Part shown: positions 27,258-36,049 of the stretch, piece by piece
How positions within the stretch are numbered: position 1 is the first letter of the stretch
Layout of the letters: every line of letters starts with the position of its first letter
NCBI GenBank assembly: GCA_030528155.1
Contig: JAUMZL010000011.1
Location: forward strand, 1-64,000
Source of the DNA: Aerococcus sp.
Lineage (GTDB): Bacteria; Bacillota; Bacilli; Lactobacillales; Aerococcaceae
DNA: 64,000 nucleotides
Reading direction: 5' to 3'
Made by a program: the position numbers and the translations under genes
Notes under the pieces: model-generated
Database searches by the model: none
Seen by the model: only the letters and a program-made list of their open reading frames with translations
What the model was told of the DNA's origin: nothing

Positions 27258-28991
27258 ATGCTGCAAAACCTGACCATTGAAAATTTTGCGATTATTGATC
27301 ATTTAACCGTTGATTTTGACGATGGCATGACGGTTCTCACCGGTGAAACGGGAGCGGGGAAATCGATCATCATTGATGCAGTAGGATTACTGGTTGGTGG
27401 TCGCGGATCGACGGAATTTATTCGTTATGGAACGGATAGTTTTCATTTGAGCGGGTTATTTTTCATGCCAGCGCTCGATCCAGCTGCTCATGCCCTATTA
27501 GAGGAGTGGCATATTCCCTTTACCGATCAGCAATTGGAAATTCGGCGCGACTTGGAGAAGAATGGGCGCAATACGATTAAGGTGAATGGCGTGGCACTGA
27601 CGGTAGCATCATTGAAACGATTGGGCCGTTACATTGTCGATATTCATGGTCAGAATGAACATCAAACGTTGATGGATCCCAAATCTCACCTGCATTTTCT
27701 CGATCAATATGGTGGAGAAAAGATTGCTCAGGCACTTTTGCATTATCAAGAAGAATATCAAGCGTATCGCACCTTACAGCATCAGTACCAAGCCATTTCA
27801 CTCGATGACCAAGCCTCAGCGCAACGCATCGATTTGTTGACTTTTCAAATTGACGAAATTGAACAGAGTCAGATTGTTGTGGGTGAAGAGGACGAGTTAT
27901 TAAGCGAGCGCGAGCAGTTACAAAATTACCAGCAAATTGTGGAAGCACTCACTGCCGCAACAGAAGGGCTGATGCAGGGGAGCACTAATGCCTATGATTT
28001 AGTGGGCACGTTAGCATCCTCCCTCAGCCATATTGCGACATTGGATCCGAAATATAACCAATTCTATCAGGAAGCAGAGTCTATTTATTACAATATTGAA
28101 GGATTATCAGGAGATATTGCGCATGCACTGGATGGGTTGTCCTATGATCCTAACCGTTTGAATGCGATTGAGGATCGATTAGCCCTCCTGCAAAATTTGA
28201 AGCGCAAATATGGGGCGGATGAAGCGGAAATTATTGCTTATGTGGAGCAAGCACGTTTGGAACTGAATGAGCTGACCCATCAAGAGAGTCGCCAGCAGGA
28301 ATTGCAGCAAGCTATGTCCAAACAAGGAAAACGGCTGAAAATGGCAGCTCGTGCCCTGCATGAGGTGCGCGTTGAACAAGCAGAATCCCTCAGTCAAGCG
28401 GTCGATCAACAACTTACCGAACTCTACATGCAAAAAGCGCATTTTCAGGTGCATTTTGAGGAGCGACGTCATTTCCAAAATGATGGAAAAGATGAGGTCG
28501 TCTTCTATCTGTCTACCAACCAAGGGGAACCGTTCAAACCCCTTCATAAAATCGCTAGTGGTGGGGAAATGTCTCGCATCATGCTAGCTATGAAGGCGAT
28601 CTTTCAACAAGCACAGGGAGTGACTGCGATTATCTTTGATGAAGTGGATACTGGGGTGAGTGGGCGCGTAGCACAAGCCATCGCTAACAAAATGTATCGC
28701 ATTTCACTCGCAACGCAAGTTCTTTGTATCAGCCATTTGCCTCAAGTGGCCGCAATGGCTGATCAACAACTGCTGATTCAAAAGCAAGAAACAGAAGGAC
28801 GAACGAGAACAGCGGTAGAGACACTCGATGTCAGTGGGCGTGTAGAGCAGATTGCGCGCATGTCCGCTGGTGAAATTGTCAGTGCTGCCACTCGAGCCGC
28901 CGCCGAGGAACAACTCGCCAGTGCAGCGCTTGAACGCAAACAATTAGCCTCTGCCCATCATGCGGTTGGGGAGCGTGATCACCATGCCTAA
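27258..28991 (+). CDS. recN: DNA repair protein RecN
   Basis: SMC-like ATPase for double-strand break repair, 577 residues. It has an N-terminal Walker A GETGAGKSII, long coiled-coil arms (about 155-370), the signature IASGGEMSRIMLA and Walker B IIFDEVDTGVSG followed by CISHLPQVAAMADQQ. It overlaps miaA by eight bases, so the two are co-transcribed. Confidence 0.97.
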   Translation: MLQNLTIENFAIIDHLTVDFDDGMTVLTGETGAGKSIIIDAVGLLVGGRGSTEFIRYGTDSFHLSGLFFMPALDPAAHALLEEWHIPFTDQQLEIRRDLEKNGRNTIKVNGVALTVASLKRLGRYIVDIHGQNEHQTLMDPKSHLHFLDQYGGEKIAQALLHYQEEYQAYRTLQHQYQAISLDDQASAQRIDLLTFQIDEIEQSQIVVGEEDELLSEREQLQNYQQIVEALTAATEGLMQGSTNAYDLVGTLASSLSHIATLDPKYNQFYQEAESIYYNIEGLSGDIAHALDGLSYDPNRLNAIEDRLALLQNLKRKYGADEAEIIAYVEQARLELNELTHQESRQQELQQAMSKQGKRLKMAARALHEVRVEQAESLSQAVDQQLTELYMQKAHFQVHFEERRHFQNDGKDEVVFYLSTNQGEPFKPLHKIASGGEMSRIMLAMKAIFQQAQGVTAIIFDEVDTGVSGRVAQAIANKMYRISLATQVLCISHLPQVAAMADQQLLIQKQETEGRTRTAVETLDVSGRVEQIARMSAGEIVSAATRAAAEEQLASAALERKQLASAHHAVGERDHHA

Positions 28992-29937
28992 AAAGCGACC
29001 ACTGATTGTGATCGCCGGTCCGACTGCCGTTGGAAAGACGCAACTAAGTATTGCGCTCGCCCACCGTGTCCACGGCGAGATCGTCAATAGCGACTCGATG
29101 CAGATTTATCGCGATTTGCAGATTGGCACAGCTGCCCCATCGCTTGCAGAACAAGACAGCGTGCGGCATCACTTGCTCAATTTTCAACCGGTAGACGTTC
29201 CGTATTCAGTGGCGGAATTTCAGCAGGATGCCACCGCAGCTATCCAAGCCATCTATCAACGCCACAACGTTCCTATCGTTGTGGGGGGGACGGGACTCTA
29301 TCTCCAGGCGTTACTGTATGATTTTTCCTTAGGGGGTAAGAATGAACATCCTCATTTTAGATCAGCCATGCAGTCATTGGCAGAGACTAACGGTGCAGAA
29401 TGGCTACATCACTGGCTAGAGCAGGTGGATAAGAAATCCGCTGAGGCGATCCATCCGAATAATGTGCGGCGCGTAATTCGGGCGCTGGAAGTGGCGACCT
29501 ATACGGAACAGCGCTTATCCGAACAAACGGAGGATCAACGTCAGCACTCTTCTCGCTATGATGTGTTTTTGATCACACTCAATACTGAGCGCGCGTTACT
29601 CTATGAGCGGATCAATCAGCGTGTCGATCAGATGATGAAAGCAGGACTACTATCAGAAGCAGAATGGCTCTACCAGCAGCATCTGCCGGAAACTGCTGCT
29701 GCTAATCAAGCCATTGGATACAAGGAGTTCTTCCCTTATTTTGCTGGGGAGGAAACGCTAGAAATCGCGGTGGAGAAACTCAAGCGCTCGTCCAGACGCT
29801 ACGCTAAACGTCAGTTAACATGGCTGCGTCACCGCTTGCCTGAGGGCCATGAAGTGAATTTAGTTGAACATCCCGAGCAGGAAGCTGAAATTATTCAAGC
29901 CGCCGTAGATTTCTTGAAACAGCATCGGATGGTATAA
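28984..29937 (+). CDS. miaA: tRNA dimethylallyltransferase
   Basis: Adds an isopentenyl group to A37 of tRNAs reading U-starting codons (317 residues). It has the P-loop IAGPTAVGKTQLS, IVNSDSMQIYRDLQIGTA, VVGGTGLYLQALLY and the C-terminal LKRSSRRYAKRQLTWLRH. It uses the same isoprenoid donor pool as the ispA product. The ATG at 28984 has GGGGAG 10 bases upstream; an in-frame GTG at 28975 is too close to that site. Confidence 0.95.
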   Translation: MPKKRPLIVIAGPTAVGKTQLSIALAHRVHGEIVNSDSMQIYRDLQIGTAAPSLAEQDSVRHHLLNFQPVDVPYSVAEFQQDATAAIQAIYQRHNVPIVVGGTGLYLQALLYDFSLGGKNEHPHFRSAMQSLAETNGAEWLHHWLEQVDKKSAEAIHPNNVRRVIRALEVATYTEQRLSEQTEDQRQHSSRYDVFLITLNTERALLYERINQRVDQMMKAGLLSEAEWLYQQHLPETAAANQAIGYKEFFPYFAGEETLEIAVEKLKRSSRRYAKRQLTWLRHRLPEGHEVNLVEHPEQEAEIIQAAVDFLKQHRMV

Positions 29938-30086
29938 CCCAATCGTGAATGCTAGTAGGTCAATCGCCTGCTTTGATGCAGATCAAGATGAATATTTTGA
30001 AGGGGAGTATAGCGCTGGATTGGTAGCGTAAGGCACGAAAACCTGCCGATACGCATTACACAGAATGGAGAAAGATAGGTGACAGT

Positions 30087-31376
30087 TTGCTAGAACAAGT
30101 GTTCATTGTTAATATTCATTATCCCGAAATCGCTGACGAGCAGTTTGTGATGCAACAGGAAGAAATGCAATCATTAGTGGAAACGGCAGGGGGCGAGGTG
30201 GTCGCAAAAATCATACAGAAGCGTGAACGTCCGGATGCCAAATGGCGCGTTGGTCAGGGCAAAGTGAATGAAATTAAACGGGTGTGTGAGCAATTAGACG
30301 CAGAACTTGTGATTTTTTATGATCAGTTGAGCCCTTCGCAAAATCGCAATCTCCAAGAAGCGATTGGGGTAGCGGTGATCGATCGCGTTCAGCTGATTTT
30401 AGATATTTTTGCCTTACGCGCGACATCGAAAGAAGGAAAGCTCCAGGTGGCATTAGCGCAGAACCAATATCTTTTGCCTCGTTTGCAGGGACTCGGTAAC
30501 GTCCTTTCTCGTCTAGGCGGGGGCATTGGAACGCGTGGGCCAGGGGAAACGCAGTTGGAACAGGACCGGCGCCTCTTGCGAAAACAGATTCAGCAAATTA
30601 AACAAGACCTCGCCAAGGTCAGCCAGGAACGTGCGTTGACGCGGCAAAAACGTCGCAACAGTCATCTCTTTCAGGTGGGACTGTTCGGCTATACCAATGC
30701 TGGAAAATCAACATTAATTAATGGCTTGGCCGCAGCAGAGACTTACGAGCAGGACGAACTGTTTGCAACATTAACTCCGCTCACGCGTACTTACACTTTA
30801 CCCAATCAGTTTGAAATTGCCTTGACGGATACGGTAGGGTTTATTCAGGATTTGCCGCCCATGGTGATTGATGCTTTCCACTCGACCTTAGAGGAGAGTC
30901 AGGATGTTGATTTATTATTGATCGTAATTGATGCTTCGAGTCCTTATCGCGATCGCCAAAAAGAAGTCGTTATGTCCGTCATTGAGAAGCTAGGTATGCA
31001 GTCGTTACCTCACTTGTTTGTGTATAACAAATGTGATTTGATTGACACTACTCAGCTGGGGATTTTTGAGGATGAAAATACCTTGTTGCTTTCGGCTTAT
31101 GACGGGGACGACTTGACGCGCTTGAATCGGCGCATTGTCGACAAAATCAAAACGATTTATGTGCCAGTACATTCTTTTGTCAAGGGAGAAGACATTAACG
31201 GGTGGTTGAAACAGGCCAATCGCTACTACATTGAAGCTATGCCTTTTGATGAAATAAATGATGGTTATCAAATAGAAGCCTACCTTCCCGTAGCCGATTA
31301 CGAGCGTTACTATGCGGAAAGACGCGCCATTGATGCTTTGGAAGTGGCTGAAGCACATATAGCTGAAACAGATTAA
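30087..31376 (+). CDS. hflX: GTPase HflX
   Basis: Ribosome-associated GTPase (429 residues) that splits stalled or stressed ribosomes. The N-terminal domain has the RPDAKWRVGQGKVNEI type motif and IDRVQLILDIFALRA; the linker contains GGGIGTRGPGETQLE; the G domain has GYTNAGKST (G1), DTVGFIQDLP (G3) and NKCD (G4). The TTG start at 30087 is uncertain, since AGGTGA lies only four bases upstream, but no other start fits the family N-terminus. Confidence 0.94.
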   Translation: MLEQVFIVNIHYPEIADEQFVMQQEEMQSLVETAGGEVVAKIIQKRERPDAKWRVGQGKVNEIKRVCEQLDAELVIFYDQLSPSQNRNLQEAIGVAVIDRVQLILDIFALRATSKEGKLQVALAQNQYLLPRLQGLGNVLSRLGGGIGTRGPGETQLEQDRRLLRKQIQQIKQDLAKVSQERALTRQKRRNSHLFQVGLFGYTNAGKSTLINGLAAAETYEQDELFATLTPLTRTYTLPNQFEIALTDTVGFIQDLPPMVIDAFHSTLEESQDVDLLLIVIDASSPYRDRQKEVVMSVIEKLGMQSLPHLFVYNKCDLIDTTQLGIFEDENTLLLSAYDGDDLTRLNRRIVDKIKTIYVPVHSFVKGEDINGWLKQANRYYIEAMPFDEINDGYQIEAYLPVADYERYYAERRAIDALEVAEAHIAETD

Positions 31377-31382
31377 AACGCA

Positions 31383-31416
31383 AAAAAAACGCCCATTCGA
31401 CGAATGGACGTTTTTT
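31383..31416. terminator. Terminator shared by hflX and tRNA-Arg
   Basis: ACGCCCATTC and GAATGGACGT form a stem with one mismatch, flanked by an A tract and TTTTTT, so it can work in both directions: after hflX on plus and after the tRNA on minus. Confidence 0.85.
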
Positions 31417-31418
31417 AG

Positions 31419-31492
31419 TCTCGAGAGCGGGATTCGAACCCGCGGCCGACGGTTTAGAAGACCGTTGCTCTATCCAGCTGAGCTACCTCGAG
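31419..31492 (-). tRNA. tRNA-Arg (anticodon TCT)
   Basis: On the minus strand a 7-bp acceptor stem (CTCGAGG with TCTCGAG), D arm TAGCTCAGCTGGATAGAGC, anticodon stem ACGGT/ACCGT with loop CTTCTAA (anticodon TCT, reading AGA), variable loop and T arm GCGGGTTCGAATCCCGC all fold. Discriminator base is A; CCA is not encoded. Confidence 0.96.
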
Positions 31493-31507
31493 GAAATCAG
31501 CGCATTA

Positions 31508-31536
31508 ATTATAAATCAGTTTAATAATGATGTCAA
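31508..31536 (-). promoter_or_regulatory. Consensus promoter of tRNA-Arg
   Basis: On the minus strand TTGACA and TATAAT, both perfect, are separated by 17 bases and lie 16 bases upstream of the tRNA 5' end. The rest of the interval to 31794 shows no other gene. Confidence 0.85.
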
Positions 31537-31794
31537 ACGCCCATTGACACTTAGTTGCTCATGTCATAAGGATCAGGCTGCACGCCTTCTTCGCTGAGGA
31601 TTGATGCGTATTTACCTTAATGAGTGGGAAAACCGGCTGGCGGTCGTTGTGGAAACTTACGGACTTAGTGTATAACGGTGGAAGAAGCTATCTATTGCTA
31701 ACGATGCTATCTGAAGTGGGCAACGTTGCATCTTCACTCATTTTTGCTTAGCATATAAAGGACGAAAGCGTCTTTTGGAATGGAGAGAAATACA

Positions 31795-32529
31795 ATGCCA
31801 AATAGCTACACTGCCACTTATACCTTGGATTATGAACGTTGCAATGCCTTGAATGACTGGCGTTTATCTGCCATGCTCAATGCTTTTTCTAGCACATCTA
31901 TTGCCCATGATCGTGCTACTAGGAAGAAGACGTCGCCATTTCTGTGGGTGATTACGCAAAATGATATTACCATTCATCGTTTGCCCAAGAATGGGGAAGA
32001 GGTTCAAGTCACGACCACCGCTTGGGGAAATAATGCTTTCTTTTGCTTCCGCTCTTATCGGGTGGAGGATGCTAGTGGAAAAGAGATTATTCATGCGGAA
32101 ACCGTGTACGCATTGATTGATAAAAAGAAGCGCCAATTGATCCGAATTCCTGAGGAGGTCGTTGAACAATATGATTCTCACCGCGTGCGGCGTGGAGCAC
32201 CTATTCCGAAATTGCCCAAAACATTGGACCATGTCGACCTAATGGATACACTGACGATTCAGTTTTCGGATTTAGATACGAATGGTCATACTAGCAATGC
32301 GGTTTATCTGGATTGGGTGATGAATGCCTTGGGACGAGACTGGCATCAATATTACTTTGCTGAGCACATCACGATCAAATATGAAAAGGAACTCCTCTAT
32401 CAGCAACGAGTAGACCAGCAAATCGCTATCCTTGAACGAACGGATGATGTGGCAACCACTTGTCACATCATCCAAGTAGAGGGGGAACGCCATGCGATTA
32501 TTCAAGTCACCTGGCACAAACGCTCCTAG
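31795..32529 (+). CDS. Acyl-ACP thioesterase
   Basis: A 244-residue double hot-dog protein of the FatA/bacterial acyl-ACP thioesterase family, which releases fatty acids from acyl carrier protein. Family-like stretches are SPFLWVITQNDITIHRLPK in the first hot-dog and FSDLDTNGHTSNAVYLDWVMN, with the conserved DxNxHxxN pattern, in the second. The ATG at 31795 follows GGAGAG at 7 bases. It appears to be transcribed alone. Confidence 0.88.
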   Translation: MPNSYTATYTLDYERCNALNDWRLSAMLNAFSSTSIAHDRATRKKTSPFLWVITQNDITIHRLPKNGEEVQVTTTAWGNNAFFCFRSYRVEDASGKEIIHAETVYALIDKKKRQLIRIPEEVVEQYDSHRVRRGAPIPKLPKTLDHVDLMDTLTIQFSDLDTNGHTSNAVYLDWVMNALGRDWHQYYFAEHITIKYEKELLYQQRVDQQIAILERTDDVATTCHIIQVEGERHAIIQVTWHKRS

Positions 32530-32882
32530 CGTTATGAGAGCATAGTTTAAGCACCTTTGATGGTTATTTTTTAAATTGTTCTTAGCATAAATAGTAAGTA
32601 GGAAAATGAGTGTCTAAAAATCCGCTTACTGAAGAAAACTAGTGATAGCTGTCGGTATCAAGATAACGGTTTCATTGTTGTGAGGTCAAGGAATTTAGAA
32701 TTGTTAAAGCTTTGCTAAAAGTAGCCGAATAATATATTATCTTTGCTCAGATGTGATACGATTTAGCCATAGTTCAGTAAAATTTTGATGGAATAGTGTT
32801 CGGATGATGGTGATTTTTGAGTGATCACGCCATTCTTTCATACGATGGATGAGTATCAACGAAGAAAAGCGAGGCAGATATT
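32530..32882. other. Intergenic region upstream of the lipoprotein gene
   Basis: About 350 AT-rich bases with stops in all frames and no clear promoter, hairpin or RNA. I see nothing identifiable. Confidence 0.4.
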
Positions 32883-33383
32883 ATGCGAAGAAAAGGATTA
32901 TCCTGTATTGGAATCATTCTCACACTGCTCGTTTTGGCTGGCTGCGAGAGCCAAAACACGATGACAGAAGGGACAGTAGGAGAGGCAAGTAGTACATATA
33001 CCGCTCAATCCACTAGTGTTGCTAGTGAAGCGAGCGAGGGAACCTCATCATCCCTAGCGAGCGAATCAAGCGCCAGTGAGGCTGATACCGCATCGAGTGA
33101 GCGTTCAGCTGATCAGTCAGGAAATGGTATGCGGGCCATTCACCTAGAGGATATTTTACCGCTGATTCATCAAGCGACAGATAATCTCTATAAATCCGAA
33201 GCATACTCCTTTGTGCCGAGCAATGTGGATGATCACACGGTGCAGGTTGAAGTGCGTCGTGACAATAGCAATGATCCCTCGCATTCAAATTTGATTGCCT
33301 TGTTCCGCTATGACACTAAAACCAAACAGCTTTTCCAACAAGATATGATGAACGGTCAGTGGCAGGAAATTCCTGCGCATTAA
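32883..33383 (+). CDS. Small secreted lipoprotein, function unknown
   Basis: A 166-residue protein with a basic N-terminus, hydrophobic helix and lipobox LAGC with Cys 21, so it should be lipid-anchored on the outer face of the membrane. Residues about 25-85 are a Ser/Ala/Glu/Thr linker. The C-terminal 80 residues (AIHLEDILPLIHQA onwards) form a small globular domain with a YDTKTKQLFQQDMMNGQW ending, reminiscent of PepSY-like or other small beta-rich lipoproteins, but I do not recognise the family. Confidence 0.8.
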   Translation: MRRKGLSCIGIILTLLVLAGCESQNTMTEGTVGEASSTYTAQSTSVASEASEGTSSSLASESSASEADTASSERSADQSGNGMRAIHLEDILPLIHQATDNLYKSEAYSFVPSNVDDHTVQVEVRRDNSNDPSHSNLIALFRYDTKTKQLFQQDMMNGQWQEIPAH

Positions 33384-33422
33384 GTGAGGCCAGTCATTGT
33401 AATTAAATAATGGGAATGGAGT

Positions 33423-33449
33423 GACCAGCACGTTTGCTGGTCTCTTTTT
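33423..33449 (+). terminator. Terminator after the lipoprotein gene
   Basis: GACCAGCA-CGTT-TGCTGGTC hairpin followed by TCTTTTT. Confidence 0.85.
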
Positions 33450-33638
33450 ATGGAATTTACGACTTTCTATCGCAGCAATGGGGCTGGGTCTTGAATTTCA
33501 TTAGATAAGTGGGCTAAGATGGATCGTGCAGGAAAAGATGTCGTGACTGGCCTGTCAGTAATAACAGTTTACCTCTCTTGGTGCAAGAGGCGGTCACTCC
33601 AACGAACGTCTGAAATTTAGAAAAAGGGGTCTCTCATC

Positions 33639-34613
33639 ATGAACCAACGTAAGCGTGAAGCGGTATTGCCGATTGTCATGAAAACTGTTCAGAAAGCAGA
33701 CATTGGTGGCAGTGCAGCTGAATTAGCGTATTATTCTCTACTAGCGTTATTACCGGTATTATTATTGATCGCAAATATCATTCCACTGTTGCCATTTGAC
33801 CGAGGTAGCATATTGAACATTGTCGAGCAATTTGTTCCTGACCAAGTGGAGTCATTGATTGTACCGACCCTCTCCGATTACTTGCAGACCGTCAACGCCG
33901 GTGCTATTTCCGTCTCCTTGATTTTGGCGATTTGGACGGCTTCGGTCGCCTTTTCTTCGCTACAGAAGATCCTTAATCGCGTCTATGATCGCCCTTTGAA
34001 AGGAAATGTCATCATTACACGTTTATTTTCGTTCTTAATTACTTTCTTATTGGTGATTGTAGCAGGGGCATTGGGAATGGTTTATGTCTTTGGTGAGACG
34101 CTGTTAACCTATTTCCAAACGCGGTTAGGCTTAGAATTACAACTAATTCAAACTTTATTTTCTTTCCAGCAGCCGATTCTTTTTGTCGCGTTATTATTGC
34201 TCTTTACCTTTATTTATATGATTGTGCCTAACGTCCGGCAGACCTTTAAATATAGTTTCCCAGGCGCGGTTGTCGCTTCGTTTTTATCGTTACTACTCAG
34301 TGCACTGTTTGGGTACTATGTGACGTATTTCGGTGGTTCGTCCGTCGGCAATGGGACGTTAGGGGTATTTATCATTTTGATGTTGTACCTATTTTTGAAT
34401 GCCATCGTCATTATTATTGGGGCCATGGTTAATATCATCTACTATCATGTAGAGCATGTGCATGACTTTATGCATGATGAAAAAGATTTGGTTACCTATG
34501 CAGAAGATGATCAATTTGACACCACCAGGCAGGATCGCCAAGTTCTGCGCGGTGAAGTAACAATGGAGGATGAATTTACGCGTCCGATCGTTGAAAATGA
34601 GGAGGCAAACTAA
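33639..34613 (+). CDS. YihY/BrkB-family membrane protein
   Basis: A 324-residue integral membrane protein of the YihY/UPF0761 family (formerly linked to RNase BN, a link now rejected). Family marks are the N-terminal AELAYYSLLALLPVLLLIANI, then WTASVAFSSLQKILNRVYD and YSFPGAVVASFLSLLLSALFGYYV, with about six membrane segments and an acidic cytoplasmic tail. Function is unknown. It is coupled to the next gene by a one-base overlap, which hints at an envelope role. Confidence 0.9.
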   Translation: MNQRKREAVLPIVMKTVQKADIGGSAAELAYYSLLALLPVLLLIANIIPLLPFDRGSILNIVEQFVPDQVESLIVPTLSDYLQTVNAGAISVSLILAIWTASVAFSSLQKILNRVYDRPLKGNVIITRLFSFLITFLLVIVAGALGMVYVFGETLLTYFQTRLGLELQLIQTLFSFQQPILFVALLLLFTFIYMIVPNVRQTFKYSFPGAVVASFLSLLLSALFGYYVTYFGGSSVGNGTLGVFIILMLYLFLNAIVIIIGAMVNIIYYHVEHVHDFMHDEKDLVTYAEDDQFDTTRQDRQVLRGEVTMEDEFTRPIVENEEAN

Positions 34614-35929
34614 TGGTTCAACAGCGTGGTCAAGCGTTACGACAAAAGGATGCGAACAAACGTAAAACGCACGCCATCAATAGTATCGACAAAACAGTTG
34701 CCATTGCAGTGATTGGGCTAATGATTGTCAGTTTGGTGGCTATTTTTTCAACGACCTATCTCTACAACAATAATGCCTCCCTGCGCCCGACCGCATTTCA
34801 AGCGGTATGGTTTGTGATCGGTGGGGGAATGGCTTACCTCTGTATGTTGGTGGATAAACGCACCTGGTATCAGGTCGCACCGGTGGGATATTTCGTCGGT
34901 ATTTTTCTATTGATCTTAGTATTGATTTTCTATAGCCGGGATATGGCGCAATTGACCGGCGCCCGCAGCTGGTTTGCGCTGGGGGGATTCTCGTTTCAGC
35001 CTTCTGAATTGATGAAATTCCTCTACTTGGTCATGATGGCACGCCTGGTGAGCGATTATATGGCGCACAGTGAACGAGAACGTTACCGTGAGCGTCCCGT
35101 TGCTTGGCAATTGCGTTGGGACATGCGTTTTATTGGGCGGTTACTCGCTTGGACATTGCCACCGATGATTTTAATTATTCTACAGCGCGACTTGGGGACA
35201 ACGTTAGTATTTCTGATGATGTTTGTCGGTGTCGTCTTCATTTCCGGCATCAACTGGCGCATTATTTTGCCAGTGGCGCTGATTCTATCCGCTATTTTCT
35301 TGATTTTATTATTCCTCGTGGTTTACGATCGCGAAGTCCTTTATCATCTTGGCTTTAAAAATTATCAATTTGCGCGGATCGATTCGTGGCTTAGACCGTT
35401 TGAGAATACGCGCCAGGAGAGTTATCAGTTGAGCCAAAGCTTAAAAGCTATTGGGTCAGGACAATTCATTGGAAAAGGCTTGGGAAATTTTGAAGTCTAT
35501 GTGCCAGTAAGGGAATCCGATATGATTTTCGCCACGATTGGAGAGAACTTTGGCTTCCTCGGTGCGAGTGTTGTGATTCTTTTGTTCTTTATCTTATTAT
35601 TCCAGATGATAGCAATCGCATATGAATCTTACAGCAGCTTTTTCGTGACTGGGGTTACGGCGATCGTCGCTATGCTGACCTTCCATATTGTGGAAAATAT
35701 TGGGATGTCTATGGGACTACTGCCACTGACGGGGATTCCGCTGCCTTTTATTTCGCAGGGGGGATCGGCGATTCTGATGAACATGATGTGTGTGGGATTT
35801 GTCCTCTCTATCCGCTATAACGAAGAGCGGAGTGCGAGCGAACTAAAAAAACGCCCGCTCGTCAGATTCCTGCGCCGCATCAGTGCGTTTCGGTGGTTGA
35901 ACCCATTCGCTAGGAAAAAGACCCGCTAG
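34613..35929 (+). CDS. rodA: RodA/FtsW (SEDS) peptidoglycan polymerase
   Basis: A SEDS-family glycosyltransferase of 438 residues with about ten membrane segments. Signature stretches are LTGARSWFALGGFSFQPSELMK, split around residue 120, LQRDLGTTLVFL, ESYQLSQSLKAIGSGQFIGKG and LPLTGIPLPFISQGGSA near the C-terminus. It polymerises lipid II with a partner class B PBP. RodA rather than FtsW is preferred from the QSLKAIGSG-type loop and the lack of division genes nearby, but the choice is not firm. Confidence 0.85.
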   Translation: MVQQRGQALRQKDANKRKTHAINSIDKTVAIAVIGLMIVSLVAIFSTTYLYNNNASLRPTAFQAVWFVIGGGMAYLCMLVDKRTWYQVAPVGYFVGIFLLILVLIFYSRDMAQLTGARSWFALGGFSFQPSELMKFLYLVMMARLVSDYMAHSERERYRERPVAWQLRWDMRFIGRLLAWTLPPMILIILQRDLGTTLVFLMMFVGVVFISGINWRIILPVALILSAIFLILLFLVVYDREVLYHLGFKNYQFARIDSWLRPFENTRQESYQLSQSLKAIGSGQFIGKGLGNFEVYVPVRESDMIFATIGENFGFLGASVVILLFFILLFQMIAIAYESYSSFFVTGVTAIVAMLTFHIVENIGMSMGLLPLTGIPLPFISQGGSAILMNMMCVGFVLSIRYNEERSASELKKRPLVRFLRRISAFRWLNPFARKKTR

Positions 35930-35970
35930 AGTGGCATGATCAAGTAACAAAGACACCGTTATGACAACTA

Positions 35971-36020
35971 AAAATAGCGTTCCTAGAAGTCAAAGGGCTT
36001 CAAGGAACGCTATTTTATTT
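35971..36020. terminator. Bidirectional terminator between rodA and the YfcC-type gene
   Basis: A 13-bp perfect stem (AAAATAGCGTTCC with GGAACGCTATTTT) closes a 20-base loop that contains a small hairpin of its own. Confidence 0.85.
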
Positions 36021-36049
36021 ACTCATTAGTGGATAATGATAATGATGAA